Shown piece after piece: positions 1-4,967 of a stretch of 7,277 nt of DNA. The position numbers were made by a program, and so were the translations under genes. The notes below the pieces were generated by a model, which saw only the letters and a list, made by a program, of their open reading frames with translations, did no database searches and was not told where the DNA came from. The stretch is from CAYFJO01 sp964343305 (GTDB taxonomy: Bacteria > Planctomycetota > Planctomycetia > Pirellulales > Pirellulaceae), in assembly GCA_964343305.1 (NCBI GenBank), contig CAYFJO010000520.1, forward strand, positions 1 to 7,277. Reading direction: 5' to 3'. Positions within the stretch are counted from its first letter, which is position 1; each line of letters opens with the position of its first letter.

Positions 1-47
1 CCGTCGTCGTAAAGTTCCGGCAGGCAGCCCCAGCCTTCGTTTTGCAT
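1..47 (-). CDS. possible 5' fragment of an unidentified gene running off the left edge
   Basis: On the minus strand an open frame enters the window edge. It is open from a stop at 120-122, and its only ATG is at 47-45, giving MQNEGWGCLPELYDD and then leaving the window. The residues look protein-like (Trp, Cys, acidic end), but there is no clear Shine-Dalgarno sequence before the ATG and too few residues to name a family. It could be the start of a gene, an internal part of a decayed one, or chance. Confidence 0.2.
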   Translation of the reverse strand, partial: MQNEGWGCLPELYDD

Positions 48-79
48 GCTGGCGATAGCTTTTGTTCGCTTTCCAGGAT

Positions 80-125
80 TCAAGTTGAGGGAATGGGATT
101 CGAACCAGTGACTGTGGGGTTATAT
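80..125 (-). other. weak tRNA 3'-half-like sequence (T-loop motif), possible remnant or att-like site
   Basis: Read on the minus strand, the stretch contains GGTTCGAATCCC, the classic T-arm core, with the seven-base loop TTCGAAT at 104-98. It is preceded by AACCCCACAGTCACT and followed by ATTCCCTCAA, in the places where a variable loop and an acceptor 3' strand would lie. Against a functional tRNA: only about three of five T-stem pairs form, no matching 5' acceptor strand, D-arm or anticodon arm was found upstream, and no CCA follows. At best this is a tRNA remnant or the duplicated 3' end left by site-specific integration. It may be chance. Confidence 0.2.
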
Positions 126-312
126 AATGTGGGATTTGCATGGAGGGCAGAAGCTCAAAGCGCCGGGTGCCGCGGCTGGCGTAGATTTGCCACCAAACGG
201 TCAGAATTGCGGTTGGTGAAATAGACCTCTCGCAGTTCGTGGCTCTTCTTCGTGCGGTCGGTTGGACAACCTTCGGCGGCCAGACAAATCGGGCCAAGCT
301 CAGAGGTTTTGT
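126..312. other. stretch with no supported gene
   Basis: Open frames here are short and low in recognisable content, and none has a credible ribosome-binding site. No repeat or strong hairpin was seen. Confidence 0.4.
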
Positions 313-555
313 TCAAGATGTGACACCGCTGCGCCTTAGGGAAATCTCTTCAAGCGGGCGGGCCGATGCGACCGCCAGCAGGAAGCAGACCGAGAAACTC
401 GCGGTCGCGATCCCCATCACGCGATAGATCAAATAACCTTGTGGCGACAGGTCGGGGCAGAGTTGTTCCGCCTTTGGATTCCACCAGCAACCGGCCAACG
501 CCCCGCCGCTTCGATAAACCCTAAATGGCACGCCTTGATGGATTGTGTTTGCCAT
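313..555 (-). CDS. possible small single-pass membrane protein, unidentified
   Basis: This is an 80-residue ORF that I do not recognise. The N-terminal half contains GVPFRVYRSGG, a double-Trp segment and a short Cys-Pro stretch. A hydrophobic run at about residues 46-65 (VMGIATASFSVCFLLAVASA) could be one transmembrane helix, followed by a short tail with several Arg and Glu. The ATG at 555 has no obvious Shine-Dalgarno sequence. The ORF carries one copy of the 14-bp word repeated at 518-531 and 591-604, so part of it may be repeat-derived. It may be a real small gene, the remnant of a longer one, or a chance ORF. The membrane helix is the main argument for coding. Confidence 0.33.
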   Translation of the reverse strand: MANTIHQGVPFRVYRSGGALAGCWWNPKAEQLCPDLSPQGYLIYRVMGIATASFSVCFLLAVASARPLEEISLRRSGVTS

Positions 556-604
556 CGAATTGCCGATGTTTTCCGCTCGACAATAGATGGACCCTAAATG
601 GCAC
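518..604. repeat. 14-bp direct repeat, two copies 73 bp apart
   Basis: ACCCTAAATGGCAC occurs exactly at 518-531 and 591-604. On the minus strand both copies can encode GVPFRV (GTGCCATTTAGGGT in the same codon phase relative to the word), and the sequence beyond each also ends in a similar GCGG. This suggests a local duplication or two members of a dispersed short repeat. Confidence 0.6.
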
Positions 605-625
605 TCCCGTGAGCAACCAACCAGA

Positions 626-645
626 CCCAGCGGCGATCCGCTGGG
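626..645 (-). terminator. hairpin terminator after the 659-937 gene
   Basis: CCCAGCGG (626-633), loop CGAT, CCGCTGGG (638-645) form a perfect 8-bp GC-rich stem. On the minus strand it begins 13 bases after the TAA of the small gene at 661-659. The sequence that follows it (TCTGGTTGGTTGC) is T/G-rich rather than a clean T run, so it is a weak intrinsic terminator or a 3'-end stabilising hairpin. Confidence 0.55.
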
Positions 646-658
646 CTAGGCAGGTGGC

Positions 659-937
659 TTATCGGGATTTCGCCCGTTTGCGGCTCCGCCGAGATTTGCC
701 ATTCGACTTGGCCGGTTTAGTGATCGCCGGTTCATCGACGACTCCAAGCGAGGGCAAGTCAATGAACTCGCCCATGTCATGCGGCAGCACGTGCTGACGG
801 AATTGGCGTGACGCACTGGCGATGGCTTCGAAGTCGTCGGCAATCGACGAGGCCGACGAGACCATGCGTTGTGATTGCTCGCGAAGTTCCTTGGCATTCG
901 CATTCAGACCAAACATTGTTTTGAAGAATTCCAACAT
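659..937 (-). CDS. small 92-aa protein with a highly basic C-terminal tail, unidentified
   Basis: The start at 937 is chosen because AAAGGAG (951-945 on the minus strand) lies 7 bases upstream of the ATG. A longer in-frame reading back to 988 adds 17 residues but passes over this signal. The family was not recognised. Residues 1-10 (MLEFFKTMFG) are hydrophobic and could be a short amphipathic helix. About 11-45 look helical with a Lys/Arg/Glu/Gln-rich face, as in a small coiled coil. About 52-70 contain an acidic, proline-bearing stretch. The last 20 residues are dominated by Lys, Arg and Ser (GKSRRSRKRAKSR), a tail typical of nucleic-acid or polyanion contact. A promoter and nested dyads lie just upstream, shared with the divergent gene starting at 1054, and a hairpin follows the stop. 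This is very probably a real gene of unknown role. Binding nucleic acid is an inference from the tail only. Confidence 0.72.
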   Translation of the reverse strand: MLEFFKTMFGLNANAKELREQSQRMVSSASSIADDFEAIASASRQFRQHVLPHDMGEFIDLPSLGVVDEPAITKPAKSNGKSRRSRKRAKSR

Positions 938-968
938 GACCGTTCTCCTTTGAGTTGAGAAATAGAAG

Positions 969-1044
969 TGTGCACAAAGTCTACCCAAGACAATTCAACT
1001 GTCAATGACAGATCTTGTCTTCAATTCTTGCTCTTGTGCACAAA
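969..1044. promoter_or_regulatory. divergent control region: minus-strand promoter, two TGTGCACAAA sites, nested dyads
   Basis: On the minus strand, TTGACA (1005-1000) and TAGACT (983-978) are separated by 16 bases, a good sigma-70-like promoter for the gene starting at 937. TGTGCACAAA occurs exactly twice, at 969-978 and 1035-1044. The second copy sits in a 10-bp perfect palindrome TTGTGCACAA (1034-1043), and the first has an 8-bp palindrome TGTGCACA (969-976). Between them are CTGTCA-A-TGACAG (999-1011) and an outer pair AAGACAA (987-993) / TTGTCTT (1015-1021), all centred near 1004-1006. One site touches the -10 box of the small gene. The other ends 9 bases before the ATG of the RHH gene. 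This looks like a two-operator region controlling both genes. The likely binder is the adjacent RHH protein, which is an inference. Confidence 0.6.
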
Positions 1045-1053
1045 TTCCATAAA

Positions 1054-1332
1054 ATGAACGGTGTTATGACGACAAAAAAAGTTGAGAAAACTGTTTCCAA
1101 GGGCATTCGATTCCCAGAGTCAACGCTCAAGGCACTGAAGAGCGAAGCCAAGCGACTCAAGATGACCGAAAACAACTACGTGGTCACCATCGTGCAGAAG
1201 GCACTCGGGCTCAAAGCTGAACAGAAGACGACACTGCCCCTTCGTCGTGTCACATGCCCGTGCGGCCACAAGTGGAATACTCGGTCTGCGAAGCCTAAGT
1301 GCTACCGATGTAAGAAGTATCTGAAGACGTGA
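1054..1332 (+). CDS. ribbon-helix-helix protein with C-terminal zinc ribbon, probable small DNA-binding regulator
   Basis: This is a 92-residue protein from the ATG at 1054. An ATG at 1066 and a TTG at 1015 are in the same frame, and none has a clear Shine-Dalgarno sequence. 1054 or 1066 is preferred because the TTG would place the dyad region inside the gene. Residues about 17-52 fit the ribbon-helix-helix fold of Arc/MetJ/CopG-type regulators: strand KGIRFPE, helix A STLKALKSEAKRLKM, a TENN turn, helix B NYVVTIVQKALGL. After a linker, Cys-Pro-Cys-Gly-His-Lys-Trp (about 68-74) and Cys-Tyr-Arg-Cys (about 83-86) form a CxC...CxxC zinc-ribbon arrangement, finishing in a short basic tail. It is divergent from the 659-937 gene, with paired operator-like sites between them, which suggests autoregulation. 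No toxin partner is adjacent on the same strand, so an antitoxin role is not supported. Confidence 0.75.
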   Translation: MNGVMTTKKVEKTVSKGIRFPESTLKALKSEAKRLKMTENNYVVTIVQKALGLKAEQKTTLPLRRVTCPCGHKWNTRSAKPKCYRCKKYLKT

Positions 1333-1736
1333 CTGTCATCCAACTCCAATGGAATCACGGTGAGGTTTTCTGTTGGCGAGTCGACACTGTCGGTCTCCAA
1401 CGGACGAGATGGCGAAAAGCATCCTGGCTATCGATTGTCAAAATGGGAGATTTGTGGCCTCGCATTGCTCGACAACTCGTTGCGGACCACGTTGGATAAC
1501 ATTGGTGTGGTGGTCTACAACAAATCGACTGGCGAATTGAAGTTGATTGGCGGGGGCCATGTTGGTTCCCACTTGATCCATTGGCTACCCGCGTCCCAAA
1601 GTCGACTGACGCTGGACCAGCCGTAAGCCAAAACCGCAAAAGAGCTCAATGCCGCCGTGCGATTGCTGGCGTCGTTTTTGCTGCGTTGTTGGCGACAATT
1701 GTGTGGAGTTGTGCAAATCAAATTTTTTGCGAGAGC

Positions 1737-1751
1737 GGGGGCTCCGCCCCC
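1737..1751. repeat. GC-rich hairpin (GGGGGC / GCCCCC)
   Basis: GGGGGC (1737-1742), loop TCC, GCCCCC (1746-1751) form a perfect 6-bp stem. A T run (TTTTTT, 1723-1728) lies on the plus-strand left side. For minus-strand transcripts leaving the SUMF1 gene, the hairpin comes about 70 bases after the stop and is followed by A-rich sequence, so it is not a canonical intrinsic terminator in that direction. Hairpins of this kind are common dispersed elements in bacterial intergenic DNA. Confidence 0.5.
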
Positions 1752-1761
1752 TGCACCCCCA

Positions 1762-1792
1762 GTTCAGAGGACAGAGGTTCAGAGGGACAGAG
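1762..1792. repeat. two-copy tandem repeat, 15-16 bp unit
   Basis: GTTCAGAGGACAGAG (1762-1776) is followed directly by GTTCAGAGGGACAGAG (1777-1792), which differs by one inserted G. The purine-rich bias continues to about 1808 (ATCAGAAAGAAAGAAGA). It lies between the GC hairpin and the end of the SUMF1 gene. Confidence 0.7.
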
Positions 1793-1821
1793 ATCAGAAA
1801 GAAAGAAGACGACTCGGAAAC

Positions 1822-2790
1822 TCAATCGCGAACCACTCGAAAACCAATGCCGTAGCCATGGTACACGGGACCGTCGACGTCGCGGAACGATGAACGGCAG
1901 AACCTCGGGAAGTCGCGGAAGTTGCCGCCGCGCAACACCCGCGAAGAGCCGGAACGGGGGCCACCCTCGTCGTCTTGTCGGTCCCTGTCGACTCGCGTTT
2001 GATAATGCGAAACGTTGTACCAGTCCCAGCACCACTCCGCCACGTTGCCGTGCATGTCGTACAGTTGCCAACTGTTCGGTTGGAGTTGCCGAGTCGGGTT
2101 AGTTTTGGGCTTTCTAATCCAAGCGTATTCTTTTAACTTCTCTACTGCACAACACCACGGCCCTGTTGTACCCGCTCGACAGGCATACTCCCATTCCGTT
2201 TCCGTCGGCAGCCGACCACCGATCCATTTGGCAAAACAAAAAGCGTCGTACCAAGTAACTTCGATCGCCGGACAGTTGGGATGTTTCGCGTATTGGTCCA
2301 ACATCTCCTTGGTTGCCGACAAGTATTCAGCATCAAAAAGCGAAAACTGCTCTTTCGTCACCTGACCGGCCTGCAGCCAAAACGGCTGGCGAACACGGAT
2401 TGGATGGACAGGCCCTTCGTTTCTCGATGCGTCGTCGTCCGATCCACCCATCGAAAACTGCTTGGTTTGGCCAGCCGATGGGCAGCGAGCAAAATTACAC
2501 TCTTGCTCACTCTTCCTGTCCTGCCATTGCTCGTTGGTCAACAACCCAGCAATCTTCAGTCCCGCTTCCTGTACCAGCGACATCGCGATCTCATCCCCAT
2601 TGGCAACTTGCTGGCAAAACGGTTGTCGGAATAACGGGAGTACTTCTTCCGTTCCCGGCAGCGCAACCTCTTTCGCCGCGGCTTGCAACTCATCCCCTGT
2701 CAACGGCAGGCCCGCATCGTCGTGATCGCCCATCTGCCGCAGCAACAACCCGTCCCCCTCGTGGTCCATCAAGTGCCAGGATCGATACAT
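1822..2790 (-). CDS. SUMF1/FGE-like domain protein lacking the catalytic cysteine pair
   Basis: This is a 322-residue protein from the ATG at 2790. The frame is open to 2922, but the extra part is antisense-like Arg/Ala-rich sequence lying over the esterase remnant. Residues about 110-322 form a SUMF1 (formylglycine-generating-enzyme-like) domain: FSMGG and an Asp/Glu-rich turn, GRLPTETEWEYACRAGT (192-208), YDMHGNVAEWCWDWY (244-258), RVLRGGNF (284-291), CRSSFR (298-303) and a closing GFRVVRD. In true FGE, two Cys near the C-terminus convert a sulfatase Cys to formylglycine. Here only the Cys of CRSSFR is present in that region, so oxidising activity is doubtful, as in many bacterial SUMF1 proteins that act as binding or structural modules. 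Residues 1-109 match nothing I recognise and have no signal peptide. The ATG overlaps the TGA of the truncated esterase upstream, so the 5' end may be a recombination product. No sulfatase lies in the window. Confidence 0.75.
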   Translation of the reverse strand: MYRSWHLMDHEGDGLLLRQMGDHDDAGLPLTGDELQAAAKEVALPGTEEVLPLFRQPFCQQVANGDEIAMSLVQEAGLKIAGLLTNEQWQDRKSEQECNFARCPSAGQTKQFSMGGSDDDASRNEGPVHPIRVRQPFWLQAGQVTKEQFSLFDAEYLSATKEMLDQYAKHPNCPAIEVTWYDAFCFAKWIGGRLPTETEWEYACRAGTTGPWCCAVEKLKEYAWIRKPKTNPTRQLQPNSWQLYDMHGNVAEWCWDWYNVSHYQTRVDRDRQDDEGGPRSGSSRVLRGGNFRDFPRFCRSSFRDVDGPVYHGYGIGFRVVRD

Positions 2791-3218
2791 CAATTCCGTC
2801 GGCCGGCGTTGGCGCGGGTGAGTCGGATGGCGCGCTGGGCGTCGAGCAGCGGCACCTGATGTCGCAGCTTTGGCAGGCGATACTCCAGGATAATTGTCGC
2901 AATGCCGTTCTCGTTGAGCCATTGCGCGATCGGATAGCCCTCACGATCAGTAACATGGCGGATGTAGCCACCGCCCGGACAAAGCACGATGGCGTTACCG
3001 TTGGCCTTGTCGGAAGGCGGCAGGAACACTTCGAGTTCCAGGTTACAATCCTCAAACTTGCCGTCGCCAACGGGTGCCTTGCCGGACCAGAGGGCCACGC
3101 GCTCGGTCGGCGTCGGTTTAACCGGTTTGGCAGGCGCTTGCGCTGACAATGTCGAGTCCAGGGCGGTGATGAACAGGCCGACAACGGAGAGAAGAAGGCG
3201 TCTTTTCATAAGGTTCAT
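2790..3218 (-). pseudogene. 3'-truncated secreted acetyl-esterase-like alpha/beta hydrolase (BD-FAE/Aes type)
   Basis: This is a 142-residue reading from the ATG at 3218. A second ATG at 3209 is equally possible, and neither has a strong Shine-Dalgarno sequence. Residues about 4-27 are a signal peptide (basic KRR, hydrophobic core, cut near LSAQA). The mature part begins in the style of planctomycete esterases (VALWSGKAPVGDG), then an Asp-rich beta segment, the oxyanion-hole motif CPGGGY (80-85), YPIAQWLNENGIATIILEYRLP and DAQRAIRLTRANA (126-138). Family members are roughly 280-310 residues and continue into GIDP...GFSAGG with the nucleophile Ser, then the Asp and His. Here the frame ends at GRRN and TGA. 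None of the three minus-strand frames just beyond holds a G-x-S-x-G. The product would be exported but inactive. The TGA overlaps the ATG of the SUMF1 gene (TGATG). Confidence 0.75.
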
Positions 3219-3240
3219 TTCATTGACTGGTTTGTTCAAG

Positions 3241-3294
3241 GGCAAGCCGAAGGCGACAGCGCGTCGCATCAAACACCGACGCCTTCGGCTTGCC
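3241..3294. repeat. palindromic element, 15-bp perfect arms
   Basis: GGCAAGCCGAAGGCG (3241-3255) and CGCCTTCGGCTTGCC (3280-3294) are perfect reverse complements around a 24-base centre. It sits between the stop of the LamG/GAT-like gene and the start of the esterase remnant. Its outer edge AGCGGCAAG is shared with the palindrome at 4830-4904, suggesting two members of one dispersed intergenic family. In a minus-strand transcript it would form a hairpin 60 bases after the upstream stop. No T run follows, so it may act as a 3' stabiliser more than a terminator. Confidence 0.75.
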
Positions 3295-3353
3295 GCTAAA
3301 CAATTCACTGTAGCATAGTCACGTACCAGCACGGCTGCACTGCGCCTCGGATT

Positions 3354-4814
3354 CTATCTTCGTTCCGAATCAAGCGCAACGCCTTCGCGATCGACCAATT
3401 TAGCGGCGTACAACAGCGCGTTGATAAACATCTTATCCGTCCCCATGAGCTTGCCGCTGAACCATGCTCGTGTTCCCTTGTAGCTGACCTTCTCACCAAG
3501 TGGATGCGTACCGAACAGAACGACCTTGCCCTTGCCACACTTGCCGGTCACGATCGCCGCTGGCTTACCGGTCGGAAAACCCAATGCATAGGTGCCGAGA
3601 ACTTCGCAGTCTTTGCCAGCCACCATGATCGGGCCATTCCCGAAATGCATTCGAATCGTTCCGTCGCGGCCGCCCTTCACGAAATGTGGCTCCGCGTTCA
3701 AGGCGATGTTGTAGAGCCCCCAGACATCCATGGCGTAGCACTTGACGTCCACCAGTTTCAGCTTCTCGGCGAAATATGCGCCCTGACAACACCCCACATA
3801 TCCACCGCCGTTTTTCACGTAGTCGACGATGTGCTGGAATTGTTCGGAATCGATCTGAAAACGCGGACCTTGAGGGAAGTGGATGACTGAGAATTGGCTG
3901 AGATCAATCCTGCCAATGTCCTCTGGGCGAATTCCCACACTGGTGACGCCTTCGGGGTAGGTTCCCTGCGATGGCTCGACGCCTCGAATTGGGTAGACCC
4001 GCCCTACTTTGCCTTCAAGCTTGGAAAGCAACGCGCGCCGCTCGGCCAATGCCTGATCGTCGATGGCAAGTCGTTTTGTTAGCGCAGCGAACCGGTCGCC
4101 TTTAATGCTGAACGACTCGGCTAGGAATGCGGCTTGAGAATGAGTGAACGCTCTCTTGTAAATTGCGATTTCATCCACGCTGATCCCGGCGTCGTGCTCG
4201 CCGCCGATGTCGAGCCGCGTGGGTCCGCCGAACCGATTGTCGGAACCGATGGTCTCCGCCCATTTGCCGTTGTGGTAAATCGCGAAGCTGTGTTCTTCCT
4301 TGTTCCAGACGAAGAGTACGTGGTTCCACTGTCCCGCCTTCACACGTCCATGCCAGAGAGTCAGTTCTTTGCGCCAACTCTTGCCCGCAATCGTGATGAC
4401 CCAACGCAAGCCCACTGGCTTAAAGGTGAGCACGGCCTCGAAGTCGCTTTTGCCCTTAAGACGCAGCACATCACGCTCTGGCGAGTCGGCTGTTTGCGGA
4501 AAGTCGGGGCGGAATCGGATCTCCATCGCGCCTACCTTGCTGGGAAACGTGTCGCCCAGTTCATACCCAATCGATTTCCCAGCCTCGACCTTCAGCGCCT
4601 GCGAATTGTCACTGCGTGCGAAGCGAAGACCTTGCGACGCTGTTGGATCAAGCGACTCCCCTTCGAGCATTCCCTGAGCGGCGCCGTTGAATCCCGCGCG
4701 AAAGAAGATCGCATCGTCCTGAGCTCTCGCACGGCCGACGATCGAAGAAAGTATGAGCGTGATGAGAACCGGTAGGCCAGCCGACCTCGTCAGGAAATGT
4801 CTGCGTGTAGTCAT
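3354..4814 (-). CDS. Tat-exported LamG (concanavalin-like) plus glutamine-amidotransferase-like fusion
   Basis: This is a 486-residue protein from the ATG at 4814, with GGAAA about 6 bases upstream. The N-terminus has a twin-arginine signal (TRRHFL at 3-8, hydrophobic 13-26, cut near ARAQ, about 31). Residues about 36-235 form a LamG/concanavalin-like jelly roll, with MEIRFRP, WNHVLFVWNKEEHSFAIYHNG and VDEIAIYKRAF, normally a sugar- or ligand-binding module. A helical linker (about 240-268) leads to a C-terminal domain, about 271-472, resembling class I glutamine amidotransferase-like proteins of the biotin-protein-ligase N-terminal (BPL_N) type: VIHFPQG, YVKNGGGYVGCCQGAYF with a Cys-Cys nucleophile elbow (342-343), and GTHPLGE with His437 and Glu441 as candidate triad partners. 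The substrate is unknown. The gene is flanked by palindromes at 4830-4904 and 3241-3294 and lies between two truncated esterases. A peptidase, amidase or purely binding role all remain possible. Confidence 0.8.
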   Translation of the reverse strand: MTTRRHFLTRSAGLPVLITLILSSIVGRARAQDDAIFFRAGFNGAAQGMLEGESLDPTASQGLRFARSDNSQALKVEAGKSIGYELGDTFPSKVGAMEIRFRPDFPQTADSPERDVLRLKGKSDFEAVLTFKPVGLRWVITIAGKSWRKELTLWHGRVKAGQWNHVLFVWNKEEHSFAIYHNGKWAETIGSDNRFGGPTRLDIGGEHDAGISVDEIAIYKRAFTHSQAAFLAESFSIKGDRFAALTKRLAIDDQALAERRALLSKLEGKVGRVYPIRGVEPSQGTYPEGVTSVGIRPEDIGRIDLSQFSVIHFPQGPRFQIDSEQFQHIVDYVKNGGGYVGCCQGAYFAEKLKLVDVKCYAMDVWGLYNIALNAEPHFVKGGRDGTIRMHFGNGPIMVAGKDCEVLGTYALGFPTGKPAAIVTGKCGKGKVVLFGTHPLGEKVSYKGTRAWFSGKLMGTDKMFINALLYAAKLVDREGVALDSERR

Positions 4815-4829
4815 CGTGTTTCCGATTTT

Positions 4830-4904
4830 GTGAGCGGCAAAGCGCTAGCCGCCGGTTTGTGATGCCAATTGTATCTTACCGGCGGCTAGCGCCTTGCCGC
4901 TCAC
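4830..4904. repeat. long palindromic element, 27-bp arms with one mismatch
   Basis: The left arm 4830-4856 (GTGAGCGGCAAAGCGCTAGC and on to GCCGGT) and the right arm 4878-4904 are reverse complements apart from one base (the A at 4841 of AAAGCG on the left against AAGGCG on the complemented right), around a 21-base centre. On the minus strand it ends only 15 bases before the ATG of the LamG/GAT-like gene, just ahead of its GGAAA ribosome-binding site. A transcript arriving from upstream would carry a very stable hairpin there. It shares the AGCGGCAAG edge with the element at 3241-3294. Confidence 0.8.
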
Positions 4905-4923
4905 TTAGACTAATGTCATGTAG

Positions 4924-4967
4924 CCGAACTCGTGAGAGTTCGGTCTTCTGAAGTCTCACGACTTCAG
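4924..4967. repeat. paired mini-hairpins with complementary loops
   Basis: Hairpin 1: CCGAACTC, loop GTGA, GAGTTCGG (4924-4943). Hairpin 2: CTGAAGTC, loop TCAC, GACTTCAG (4948-4967). Each has a perfect 8-bp stem. Hairpin 2, reverse-complemented, is hairpin 1 with C-G swapped to G-C at one stem pair (a compensated change), plus a difference at the outer end. The loops GTGA and TCAC are reverse complements and could kiss. The stop codon of the truncated hydrolase (4966-4964) lies inside hairpin 2, which places this element at the gene's breakpoint. Confidence 0.75.

Larger units (their letters stand above)
1333..1821. other. 489-bp stretch without a convincing gene
   Basis: Several overlapping short open frames exist on both strands, but none has a good start signal or recognisable content. 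Two plus-strand pieces look slightly protein-like: a reading from 1360 to 1626 containing GVVVYNKSTGELKLIGGG, and a reading from the ATG at 1409 that begins MAKSILAIDCQNGRFVA and stops after about 43 residues. They are in different frames and neither extends, so at most they are remnants of a decayed gene. The right half holds a GC hairpin (1737-1751) and a short tandem duplication (1762-1792). Confidence 0.45.

Noticed and set aside
659..1332. Toxin-antitoxin module
   Set aside because: The RHH gene and the small gene are divergent, and neither product resembles a known toxin.
1718..2071. 117-aa minus-strand ORF, Arg-rich
   Set aside because: It is a shadow frame over the conserved C-terminal SUMF1 region.
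1822..2922. Full 366-aa reading for the SUMF1 protein
   Set aside because: The first 44 residues are Arg/Ala/Pro-rich and lie over clearly coding esterase sequence in another frame. The ATG at 2790 is the more sensible start.
2313..3146. 277-aa plus-strand ORF
   Set aside because: It runs antisense to the SUMF1 and esterase readings, has no family features, and has the composition of a shadow frame in GC-rich DNA.
2690..3184. A frameshift that would continue the esterase beyond 2790
   Set aside because: A GIDVS string in this frame loosely resembles the GIDP motif of esterases, but no G-x-S-x-G or later family motif follows, so a simple frameshift does not rescue the gene.
4134..4775. 213-aa plus-strand ORF
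   Set aside because: It is antisense to the LamG/GAT-like gene and has no recognisable domain.
3241..4904. Composite transposon or MITE pair carrying the LamG/GAT gene
   Set aside because: The two palindromes share only a short edge, there is no transposase, and no target-site duplication was seen, so a mobile-element call is not supported.
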